A stretch of DNA of 22,030 bases from positions 1 through 22,030 of the forward strand of contig DASWHW010000232.1 in assembly GCA_036397975.1 (NCBI GenBank), given 5' to 3'. Source of the stretch: SZUA-287 sp036397975. Its GTDB lineage: Bacteria; Bacteroidota; Ignavibacteria; UBA10030; UBA6906. Shown here piece by piece: positions 14,619 to 20,279 of this stretch. Every line of letters begins with the position of its first letter. The stretch's first letter is position 1. The notes beneath the pieces are model-generated. The model saw nothing but the letters and a program-made list of their open reading frames with translations, was not told the DNA's origin and ran no database searches. A program made the position numbers and the translations under genes.

Positions 14619-15017
14619 TTGAATCAAAATCAAATAAACGAGTTCCGTGTGCGTATTGATAGGCAATTAGTGGTTGTCGGCGATAGAATTCTCCTTGAAC
14701 TCGAAGATGAGCAAGAGACAACAAAGACTGGCTTGTATCTTCCGGCGTCAGTCCGTGAAAAAGAAAAGGTCACGACGGGAAAAGTAGTCAGGGTCGGTCC
14801 GGGTTACCCGATCCCAAATCCAGGATATATGGATGAGGAGCCGTGGTCTCGCCCAAAAGAACCGATGAAGTATATCCCCTTGCAGGCGAAAGAGGGAGAC
14901 CATGCAATGTTTCTCCGCGAACAAGCGGTAGAGATTGAGTTTGAAGAAAAAAAGTACTACGTCGCCCCACAATCCGCCGTTCTTCTTCTTGTTCGAAGCG
15001 TTCTGAAAGAAGAGTGA
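14619..15017 (+). CDS. Divergent GroES (Cpn10)-like co-chaperone
   Basis: 132 residues, longer than the roughly 95 of standard GroES. The core beta-barrel motifs are present: VVVGDRILLELEDEQETTKT, the mobile-loop tripeptide in TGLYLPASVREKEKV, and GKVVRVGPGYP. An insertion of about 30 residues (PNPGYMDEEPWSRPKEPMKY) follows, then KEGDHAMFLREQAVEIEFEE and a hydrophobic C-terminal strand. There is no groEL beside it, so it is a paralogue rather than the main co-chaperonin; whether it caps GroEL is unknown. The start is uncertain: the frame opens at TTG (14619) with a weak AGAAG, while GTG 14649 is an alternative that would remove ten residues. It ends exactly where the convergent HAD gene ends. 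Confidence 0.8.
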   Translation: MNQNQINEFRVRIDRQLVVVGDRILLELEDEQETTKTGLYLPASVREKEKVTTGKVVRVGPGYPIPNPGYMDEEPWSRPKEPMKYIPLQAKEGDHAMFLREQAVEIEFEEKKYYVAPQSAVLLLVRSVLKEE

Positions 15018-15788
15018 TTAGTGTAGAAGGGTATCCAGGAGTTCTGGGAGCCCGGCAATTGAACTGAGCACGTGCGATGGTTGCGTCTCAACTTCATCCA
15101 GAACCTTCTCCCTGTCCTTTCCAGTCCTCACGAAAACTGTTTCAAGACCCGCCTGATGCGCGCCAAGAATGTCGACCTGATAATCATCTCCAATCATTAT
15201 CGCGTCATTTGCTTCCAGATTCATACTGCGACACGCGTGAAGAAAGAATTCTCTGGAGGGCTTGCCAAACACACGTGCCGTTTTTCCTGTCGCATATTCG
15301 ATCGCGGCAATGAACGACCCTGCATCGAGAATAACGCCTTCCTGCGTAAGCCAATACCGATTTTTCTGAAATGCCACTAACTCTGCGCCATTCCGAACCA
15401 TGCGAAACACCATATTCATATTCGCGTAGCTAAAGCCATCACCCATGTCACCGATAACCACATGCGTTGGGTTATCGTCAACCAGTTTTATGCCTGCGAA
15501 TTCTCTCTTCAGGTTGCTACTTGCGAAAAAGAAACAGCGGGGGTTTTCCAAAGAGTGTAGATACGCTGCTGTTGAAAGAGGCGCAGTGAACAAATGCTCC
15601 ATTGGAATTGCAAACCCGGCCTGCTTTAATCGCGCTGCAAGCTGAGTTCTATTAACGCTGGTTGTATTCGTGACAAAGCGATGGGGAATCTGCTTCTCAT
15701 TAATGAAATGGAGCGCCTCCATCGCACCCGGGATGATTTGCTCCTGGACATAAAGCACACCATCCAGATCGATAAGGAGTCCCTTCAT
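15018..15788 (-). CDS. HAD-superfamily IIA phosphatase (NagD/LHPP-like)
   Basis: 256 residues. Motif I is DLDGVLY (nucleophile Asp7, acid/base Asp9), motif II TNTTS (40-44), Lys176 in FGKPSREFF, and motif III GDDYQVDILGA (Asp201/Asp202/Asp206). A C2-type cap domain of about 90-160 residues places it in subfamily IIA with NagD, 4-nitrophenylphosphatase and LHPP. Substrates in the family are sugar or nucleotide phosphates; the exact one here cannot be told. AGGAGGGGA lies just before ATG 15788. It is 42 bases downstream of fructose-bisphosphate aldolase on the same strand, so probably co-transcribed. Confidence 0.92.
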   Translation of the reverse strand: MKGLLIDLDGVLYVQEQIIPGAMEALHFINEKQIPHRFVTNTTSVNRTQLAARLKQAGFAIPMEHLFTAPLSTAAYLHSLENPRCFFFASSNLKREFAGIKLVDDNPTHVVIGDMGDGFSYANMNMVFRMVRNGAELVAFQKNRYWLTQEGVILDAGSFIAAIEYATGKTARVFGKPSREFFLHACRSMNLEANDAIMIGDDYQVDILGAHQAGLETVFVRTGKDREKVLDEVETQPSHVLSSIAGLPELLDTLLH

Positions 15789-15830
15789 GTTCCCCTCCTA
15801 TCGCTATTCAAGATTGAGAGAGGAGACAAA

Positions 15831-16883
15831 TCAGGCGATTGTGATGTCCTGAGAAAGATAAACGTCCTGGATCGCGTTGAGAAGTTTCACTCCATCGGCC
15901 ATCGGTTTCTGAAATGCTTTCCTTCCCGAGATCAGTCCCATCCCTCCTGCGCGTTTGTTGATGACAGCTGTCTTGACAGCATCAGCTATATCATTCTGGC
16001 CAGAGGCACCTCCCGAATTTATCAGACCGGCTCTGCCCATGTAGCAATTCGCCACTTGGTATCGTGTAAGGTCGATCGGATGATCGGTGGTCAATTCGCT
16101 ATACACCTTCTTATGCGTCTTGCCAAAATTCAGCGCAGTGAATCCCCCATTGTTCTCCGGTAGTTTCTGCTTGATGATATCAGCTTCGATCGTCACCCCC
16201 AGATGGTTCGCCTGGCCGGTGAGATCCGCCGACACATGATAATCCTTTTCTTTTGTCTTGAACGCTGCGTTTCGTGTGTAACACCACAAGATCGTCGCCA
16301 TGCCCATCTCGTGAGCATACTTAAACGCTGAGCTCACTTCCTGAATTTGGCGTTTCGATTCTTCCGACCCAAAATAAATGGTGGCACCGACGGCCACAGC
16401 GCCCATTTCGAAGGCTGTGTCAATATCACCGAACATTATCTGATCATACGAATTTGGGTAAGACAAAAATTCGTTGTGATTGATTTTGACGATGAAGGGA
16501 ATTTTGTGCGCATACTTTCGAGCAACGGATCCAAGGGCGCCGAAGGTTGACGCAACAGCATTACACCCTCCCTCAAAAGCTAGCTTCACAATATTTTCCG
16601 GATCAAAATACATCGGGTTCGGCGCGAACGAGGCGCCCGCCGAATGTTCGATCCCCTGGTCAACAGGTAGAACCGAGAGATAACCGGTTGACGAAAGGCG
16701 CCCGTGCGAAAACATCTGCTGCAAGCTGCGCAAGACGCCTGTCTTGCGATCGGAAGAAATGCAGACGCGATCTATGAAGTCTGGCCCCGGCAAATGCAAC
16801 GAACTCCTGGGGATTCCCTTGCATTGATGCTCGAGAAGTGACTTCGCATCACTACCTAATAATTGCTCAATTGCCTTAGACAT
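15831..16883 (-). CDS. fbaB: Class I fructose-bisphosphate aldolase (FbaB/DhnA type)
   Basis: 350 residues, the same length as E. coli FbaB. It cleaves or forms fructose 1,6-bisphosphate through a Schiff base in glycolysis and gluconeogenesis. The active-site segment ADIIKQKLPENNGGF (lysines 238 and 240, one being the Schiff-base residue) and the C-terminal block ANCYMGRAGLINSGGASG, KRAGGMGLISGRKAF, MADGVKLLNAIQDVYL agree closely with the enterobacterial protein as I recall it. The early segment VLPVDQGIEHSAGASFAPNP is also characteristic. AAGGAG precedes ATG 16883. A good promoter at 16961-16989 drives it, and its leader contains a GC-rich hairpin. Confidence 0.96.
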   Translation of the reverse strand: MSKAIEQLLGSDAKSLLEHQCKGIPRSSLHLPGPDFIDRVCISSDRKTGVLRSLQQMFSHGRLSSTGYLSVLPVDQGIEHSAGASFAPNPMYFDPENIVKLAFEGGCNAVASTFGALGSVARKYAHKIPFIVKINHNEFLSYPNSYDQIMFGDIDTAFEMGAVAVGATIYFGSEESKRQIQEVSSAFKYAHEMGMATILWCYTRNAAFKTKEKDYHVSADLTGQANHLGVTIEADIIKQKLPENNGGFTALNFGKTHKKVYSELTTDHPIDLTRYQVANCYMGRAGLINSGGASGQNDIADAVKTAVINKRAGGMGLISGRKAFQKPMADGVKLLNAIQDVYLSQDITIA

Positions 16884-16923
16884 GTAGATTTTCTCCTTGG
16901 GTATTTTTTGGTGAGAAGCAGGG

Positions 16924-16943
16924 CCGGGTACCTTTTCACCCGG
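16924..16943 (-). promoter_or_regulatory. GC-rich hairpin in the aldolase leader
   Basis: CCGGGT (16924-16929) and ACCCGG (16938-16943) form a 6-bp stem with an 8-base loop within the predicted 70-base 5' untranslated region of fbaB. It could be an mRNA-stabilising or regulatory hairpin; as an inverted repeat it could also be a protein site. Confidence 0.35.
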
Positions 16944-16960
16944 ATAAGCGGAGACAGAAA

Positions 16961-16989
16961 AATATAGAGAAAACTGCGCCGTTATTCAA
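16961..16989 (-). promoter_or_regulatory. Promoter for the aldolase-HAD unit
   Basis: On the minus strand TTGAAT (16989-16984), 17 bases, then TATATT (16966-16961). The predicted start is near 16954, giving a leader of about 70 bases. The -10 sequence, followed by T-rich DNA, is the same as in the promoter at 12627-12655. Confidence 0.5.
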
Positions 16990-17286
16990 AAGATATCTGT
17001 CCAGTGTCCACGAAGGTAGGCCAATATTCAGCTTTTGTGCACAAGAATAGACATTACCGGATTGTCGAATCGAGCGGTGGTTTATCCTGTTTTCGTTCGG
17101 TTCTTGCCAAACTCGGAAAATAGTTCCGTTGCACATCCTCCCCATTGTGAAAATGCTCTCATGTGTCAGCGATGGGACAGCATCAGCCTTGAAACTATTA
17201 GATTTTGAAGAATCCTTTTTGGCACGCAAATCGTATGTGATAGGGAAGGTAACGGATTAAAAGAAAATCCAGCAACGAGGTGAGTC

Positions 17287-17436
17287 ATGAGAATGAAATA
17301 TAGATTCGTTCAACTCTCGAAGAATGAACAAGAACTTCTCGAGATGATTCTCATGGACGAAATAGACGTCCAGGCTTGGTATACCGTTACCTATTCCGGC
17401 ATTTTTGGAGAGGAACTTCTCATAGCGATTCAGTAG
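17287..17436 (+). CDS. Small ORF, 49 residues, unknown function
   Basis: I do not recognise this protein. ATG 17287 follows GAGGTGA at ideal spacing, which is the main reason to call it. The sequence has a basic start (MRMKYRF), an amphipathic acidic stretch (KNEQELLEMILMDEIDVQ) and a hydrophobic end (GEELLIAIQ). No signal peptide or membrane helix is evident. The second small ORF follows 17 bases downstream with its own strong ribosome site, so the two probably form one message ending at the terminator near 17700. An antisense frame of 89 codons covers both but lacks a ribosome site. Coding is likely but not certain. Confidence 0.5.
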   Translation: MRMKYRFVQLSKNEQELLEMILMDEIDVQAWYTVTYSGIFGEELLIAIQ

Positions 17437-17453
17437 GGATTGGAGGATTCGGA

Positions 17454-17630
17454 ATGAAGGCAATAACAGTGACAGCATTGATGGCGTTGGTGGTTGCAAT
17501 CCCTTTCTTCGTGACGAAAAAAGCACAAGTTGCTCTCATCCGTCATTCTGAAACTGGAAATCAACACGCTGAAACTGGAAATCAACACGACGAAGACTTA
17601 AAGTACGACATAGACGATTTCCTTACGTAG
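17454..17630 (+). CDS. Small exported or membrane peptide with tandem heptapeptide repeat, 58 residues
   Basis: Unknown function. ATG 17454 has GGAGG seven bases upstream. The N-terminus MKAITVTALMALVVAIPFF is a signal peptide or single membrane helix; a basic spacer TKKAQVALIRH follows. Then come two exact copies of ETGNQH separated by Ala, with the second followed by Asp, and an acidic tail (DEDLKYDIDDFLT). The repeat is identical at DNA level (21 bases twice), suggesting recent duplication. The organisation, helix plus short repeat plus acidic end, could fit a small secreted peptide or a membrane regulator, but there is no modifying enzyme, transporter or toxin partner nearby to guide a call. 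Confidence 0.6.
   Translation: MKAITVTALMALVVAIPFFVTKKAQVALIRHSETGNQHAETGNQHDEDLKYDIDDFLT
17548..17589 (+). repeat. Exact tandem duplication, 21-base unit, two copies
   Basis: CTGAAACTGGAAATCAACAC plus G occurs at 17548-17568 and again at 17569-17589 with no mismatch. The unit is a multiple of three and keeps the reading frame of the 58-residue small protein, duplicating the residues ETGNQH plus one variable position. Confidence 0.95.
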
Positions 17631-17647
17631 GAATCCGATTTTCAGAA

Positions 17648-17666
17648 CCCCCCGGTGGGATGGGGG
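17648..17666 (+). other. GC-rich hairpin after the small ORF
   Basis: CCCCC (17648-17652) can pair with GGGGG (17662-17666) across a 9-base loop, 18 bases after the stop codon. It has no T tract, so it is not itself a terminator; it may protect the 3' end of the message. Confidence 0.3.
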
Positions 17667-17684
17667 CGAAGAAAAACTTCAAAC

Positions 17685-17720
17685 AAGATAGAATGCTGCG
17701 ATCATTCTATCTTTTTTTTG
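17685..17720 (+). terminator. Intrinsic terminator after the two small ORFs
   Basis: An 11-bp perfect stem (AAGATAGAATG at 17685-17695 with CATTCTATCTT at 17703-17713), a 7-base loop and a run of T through 17719. It ends the small-ORF transcript and supports the idea that this region is expressed. Confidence 0.9.
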
Positions 17721-17749
17721 TTCCCCTTTGTTCGAAACGTAGCAAACTC

Positions 17750-17778
17750 TTGCAATTCGTTAACCATTCTACTATCTT
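17750..17778 (+). promoter_or_regulatory. Candidate promoter for the cold-shock gene
   Basis: TTGCAA (17750-17755), 17 bases, TATCTT (17773-17778). A start near 17785 would give a leader of about 175 bases, in the range known for cspA-type genes. Both hexamers match consensus at four of six positions. Confidence 0.35.
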
Positions 17779-17830
17779 TCCGAAGCAATTAACAGTACAC
17801 CGTTTTTTGTGCTTTTAATAGTTTTATGTG

Positions 17831-17951
17831 CAGCCCTATTCGCATTGGGACGACACCCTATAGCCCGGCTGGTCTGCTGTTAAGAGAGCAAAGAAACCAG
17901 GTGCCCTCAATGGGCGGCTAAGCCGTACACATCGGAAAATCACATGAGGAG
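17831..17951 (+). ncRNA. Structured 5' leader of the cold-shock gene (candidate thermosensor or cis-regulatory RNA)
   Basis: Several pairings can be traced by eye. A long-range helix joins CATTG (17843-17847) to CAATG (17908-17912), with CAC/GTG inside it (17854-17856/17901-17903). An inner hairpin joins CTGGT (17869-17873) to ACCAG (17896-17900) with TGCT/AGCA inside. A competing hairpin GCCC/GGGC (17903-17906/17912-17915) and CGGC-TAA-GCCG (17915-17925) lie before the ribosome site. The first and competing helices share bases, so two alternative folds are possible. I do not recognise a known riboswitch class. Confidence 0.4.
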
Positions 17952-17958
17952 TTGCCCC

Positions 17959-18162
17959 ATGGAGAAGGGAGTCGTCAAGTGGTTCAACGGATCCAAGGGA
18001 TTTGGTTTTATCCAACGGGAGTCCGGTGATGACGTCTTCGTCCATTACAAAGCGATAACGGGCGAAGGATACCGATCCTTGAACGAAGGCGACAAAGTGG
18101 AGTTCGAAGTAGAGACTGGACCAAAAGGGCTGCAGGCATCGAACGTCACCAAAGTCGTTTAG
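17959..18162 (+). CDS. Cold-shock protein, CspA family
   Basis: 67 residues, a single cold-shock domain that binds single-stranded RNA and DNA and melts mRNA structure. MEKGVVKWFNGSKGFGFI contains RNP1 (KGFGFI, 13-18) and DVFVHY (25-30) is RNP2; the C-terminal strand is EFEVETGPKGLQASNV. The ATG at 17959 is chosen over an in-frame ATG at 17944 because AGGAG lies at 17947-17951 with 7-base spacing and the family starts at this point. A long structured leader precedes it and a strong terminator follows, so it is monocistronic. A role at low temperature is an inference from the family; some members are constitutive. Confidence 0.96.
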   Translation: MEKGVVKWFNGSKGFGFIQRESGDDVFVHYKAITGEGYRSLNEGDKVEFEVETGPKGLQASNVTKVV

Positions 18163-18185
18163 TATTTCGGAATCCGAGATACACG

Positions 18186-18220
18186 ATGCCCCGGGATAGT
18201 ATCTCGGGGCATTTTCTTTT
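18186..18220 (+). terminator. Intrinsic terminator of the cold-shock gene
   Basis: ATGCCCCGGG (18186-18195) pairs with CTCGGGGCAT (18203-18212), a 10-bp stem including one G-T pair, with a 7-base loop and a T-rich tail (18213-18220). It begins 23 bases after the stop codon. Confidence 0.9.
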
Positions 18221-18239
18221 CACATAACAACAGTATCGA

Positions 18240-19058
18240 ATGGATACATTACGATTAGCACTTTGCTTCGACAATTCTCTCTTCTCTGCAGATTTCATCA
18301 CTGATTCTTCCGCTGACGTTCTCGTACTGCCGGAACTTGCCGATACCGGCTACCGCCAAATCTACATCGGCATTGACCCACACACTCAAGATGATTCGTA
18401 TTTCAATGGATTGCGCCTCCAGTCAACAAAGACTGTAGATACTATTGTCGCAGGGACAATGTTCTTTGCGGACAAGAAGAGAAAAACCAATTCTTGTTTC
18501 GTATTTCACAAGGGCGAAGTCCGCCACCGGTATGATAAAATTCACCTGTTTCAACCATGTCGTGATGATGAGTTTTTTGTCGCTGGAGAGAAAAACGAGA
18601 GCTTTACGATTTCGCTGAGGAATTTGACACTGAAGGCAGGAGTCATTATCTGTTACGATTTACGGTTTCCTGAGCTCGTGAGAACGCTCGCAATGCAAGG
18701 AATTCAGATTCTCTTTGTGCCGGCTCGATGGCCCAAGAAACGTGACGATGCGTGGAGTTCTCTTCTTAAGGCCCGTGCAATCGAGAATCAGATCTTTGTG
18801 GTTGGTTGCAATGCTAATGACGCTGAGGGGGGAAACTCTTATGTCTATTCTCCCACGGGAGACCTTCTCTTTTCAAATGCAAACAACTCATCGGAAGCGT
18901 GGGTTACCGTTGACCTTGAATTGAGCCAATTAGCCCAGGCAAGAACCGGTCACAACAACATGGCTGACGCGGTTTTCTTGAGGAGTCTGCTGAAACCGAA
19001 CGGAAAAGCAGCAAAACGAAGCACGACTGCCCGCTTAAAGAAAAGACGACGGGCCTAG
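18240..19058 (+). CDS. Carbon-nitrogen hydrolase, nitrilase superfamily (omega-amidase-like)
   Basis: 272 residues. The catalytic triad is Glu32 (VLPELADTGY), Lys100 (RYDKIHLF) and Cys138 (AGVIICYDLRFPEL). The LRFPEL context and overall length match the YafV/Nit2 omega-amidase branch, which hydrolyses alpha-ketoglutaramate or related amides in metabolite repair, but other small amides are possible. The last 20 residues are strongly basic (KRSTTARLKKRRRA), which is unusual for the family and may bind nucleic acid or be a lineage extension. The ATG at 18240 has no ribosome site and lies 20 bases after the cold-shock terminator. The gene ends in a CTAG shared with the stop of convergent queF. 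Confidence 0.9.
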   Translation: MDTLRLALCFDNSLFSADFITDSSADVLVLPELADTGYRQIYIGIDPHTQDDSYFNGLRLQSTKTVDTIVAGTMFFADKKRKTNSCFVFHKGEVRHRYDKIHLFQPCRDDEFFVAGEKNESFTISLRNLTLKAGVIICYDLRFPELVRTLAMQGIQILFVPARWPKKRDDAWSSLLKARAIENQIFVVGCNANDAEGGNSYVYSPTGDLLFSNANNSSEAWVTVDLELSQLAQARTGHNNMADAVFLRSLLKPNGKAAKRSTTARLKKRRRA

Positions 19059-19492
19059 CGAGATTTCTCCGAGCCGCGTCGATACTCGCGAGACGCCACC
19101 GTATGGATCCCCCCCCGAACTTTGTAATCCGCATACACCTTCATCCACTTTGGCTTGGCGCATTTTACCAGGTCGTCAAGAATCTTGTTGACCACATGCT
19201 CTTGGTAGATTCCCACATTGCGATACGACAAAAGATAGTATTTTAGTGAACGGAGTTCGACAATCGACGCATCAGGAGTATAGTCAATCCTGATCGTGGC
19301 AAAATCAGGCAAGCCCGACCAGGGGCAAACGGCGGTGAATTCATCTGTATCGATATTCACCACAATATCCTTTCCTTTGAATTCGTAGGGAAAAGTTTCC
19401 AGTGCGGCGACGTCGACTGAGGACTCAGGTTCCACGTCGTATCGTCGATCGAGTGGCTCGGGCGATAATTGGGATTTCTTTGATTTTCTCAT
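19055..19492 (-). CDS. queF: NADPH-dependent 7-cyano-7-deazaguanine reductase (QueF, unimodular type)
   Basis: 145 residues. QueF reduces the nitrile of preQ0 to the amine preQ1 in queuosine synthesis. Catalytic Cys56 lies in EFTAVCPWSGLPDFATI, with the proton-donor Asp63 and the substrate-binding Glu in QEHVVNKI; the NADPH motif reads ELRSLKYYLLSYRN, with Arg at a position often Lys. The short length places it in the unimodular (YkvM-like) class. ATG 19492 is chosen because the family starts near here and AAAGGT lies upstream; the frame remains open 35 codons earlier into the promoter. No other queuosine genes are in the window. Confidence 0.95.
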   Translation of the reverse strand: MRKSKKSQLSPEPLDRRYDVEPESSVDVAALETFPYEFKGKDIVVNIDTDEFTAVCPWSGLPDFATIRIDYTPDASIVELRSLKYYLLSYRNVGIYQEHVVNKILDDLVKCAKPKWMKVYADYKVRGGIHTVASREYRRGSEKSR

Positions 19493-19526
19493 GTCAATCG
19501 GTACCTTTGGTTGCCTCTTTAGCTCC

Positions 19527-19556
19527 AATATACAGAAAAGCGTCGCAATCCAACAA
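19527..19556 (-). promoter_or_regulatory. Candidate promoter for queF
   Basis: On the minus strand TTGTTG (19556-19551), 18 bases, TATATT (19532-19527). The -10 is the same hexamer used by the aldolase and Gld-like operon promoters. It would start transcription about 28 bases before the ATG. Confidence 0.4.
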
Positions 19557-19599
19557 ATAGGTTTGAACCAAATTTCCAATTCAATCATGAGTAGCATGT

Positions 19600-20262
19600 A
19601 TGAGGGTCCTCAGTCATCTCTTCGAAAATAACAAACGTTGGTCGGCATCGATCCGTGAAAAGGACCCGACGTTCTTTGAAAGACTATCCCATCAGCAAAA
19701 CCCGGAGTATCTGTGGATCGGGTGCTCTGACAGCCGTGTCCCGGCGAACCAAATTGTGGGTTTGCTGCCTGGAGACATCTTCGTCCACAGAAATGTGGCG
19801 AATCTTGTGATACACAATGACCTCAATTGTCAGTCAGTGCTTCAATATGGCGTTGAGGTTTTAAAGGTACGTCATATCATTGTTTGCGGGCATTACGGAT
19901 GTGGGGGTGTACAGGCCGCACTCGGTCCATCCTCACTGGGACGTCTTGATAACTGGCTCCGACATATTAAGGATGTCCATTCAATACATCGGCGTTATCT
20001 TGATGCGTTGCAAAACTCCTCGGAAATGCACAACGCGCTGTGTGAATTCAATATTATCGAGCAAGCGCGCAACGTATGCCTAAGCAAGGTTGTTGAGGAA
20101 GCATGGGCTCGTAAACAAGCAATCGATGTTCATGCGTGGATATATACCATTCAAGATGGTATTCTAAAGGATCTTGGATTCACCGTGACATCTCGATCAG
20201 AAGCCCAGCCCCTCTATACTCAGGCAATCGAGAGCTTCATTAAGAAGCGCCCTCATCGTTAG
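19600..20262 (+). CDS. Beta-class carbonic anhydrase
   Basis: 220 residues; interconverts CO2 and bicarbonate. Zinc ligands are Cys42 and Asp44 (GCSDSRVPAN), His98 and Cys101 (CGHYGCGGV), with Arg46 forming the Asp-Arg dyad. FVHRNVANLV (61-70) and LGRLDNWLRHI are typical of the E. coli Can (YadF)-like branch. The ATG at 19600 gives the family N-terminus (LSHLFENNKRW); other upstream ATGs are out of frame. There is no ribosome site. It is 17 bases upstream of the PabB-PabC gene, so the two may be one unit, though I know of no functional link beyond bicarbonate being a general biosynthetic need. Cytoplasmic: no signal peptide. Confidence 0.96.
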   Translation: MRVLSHLFENNKRWSASIREKDPTFFERLSHQQNPEYLWIGCSDSRVPANQIVGLLPGDIFVHRNVANLVIHNDLNCQSVLQYGVEVLKVRHIIVCGHYGCGGVQAALGPSSLGRLDNWLRHIKDVHSIHRRYLDALQNSSEMHNALCEFNIIEQARNVCLSKVVEEAWARKQAIDVHAWIYTIQDGILKDLGFTVTSRSEAQPLYTQAIESFIKKRPHR

Positions 20263-20279
20263 CAAGATCACTACCCTTC

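Larger units (their letters stand above)
16884..17286. other. 403-base intergenic region between divergent transcription units
   Basis: The left part holds the aldolase leader, hairpin and promoter (16884-16989). The right end holds the leader and ribosome site (GAGGTGA at 17277-17283) of the small ORF starting at 17287. TTGGCACG at about 17219-17226 resembles a -35 or a sigma54 -24 box, but no good partner element follows. From about 16990 to 17215 I see no supported gene; a minus-strand open frame there has no ribosome site or recognisable product. Confidence 0.5.
17631..17958. other. 328-base intergenic region between the small ORFs and the cold-shock gene
   Basis: It holds a GC-rich hairpin (17648-17666), an intrinsic terminator (17685-17720), a candidate promoter (17750-17778) and a long structured leader (about 17785-17958). 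No open reading frame in it looks coding. Confidence 0.7.

Noticed and set aside
16936..17229. Minus-strand open frame of 97 codons upstream of the aldolase
   Set aside because: It starts at TTG with no ribosome site, overlaps the aldolase promoter, and gives no recognisable protein.
17257..17526. Minus-strand open frame of 89 codons over the small-ORF pair
   Set aside because: It would start at GTG without a ribosome site, and the plus strand has two strong ribosome sites and a terminator in the right orientation.
17831..17930. Possible 6S RNA or SRP RNA in the cold-shock leader
   Set aside because: The GACGACAC string recalls 6S RNA, but the region is too short, lacks the long terminal hairpin, and the SRP GGAAG/GCAGC core is absent.
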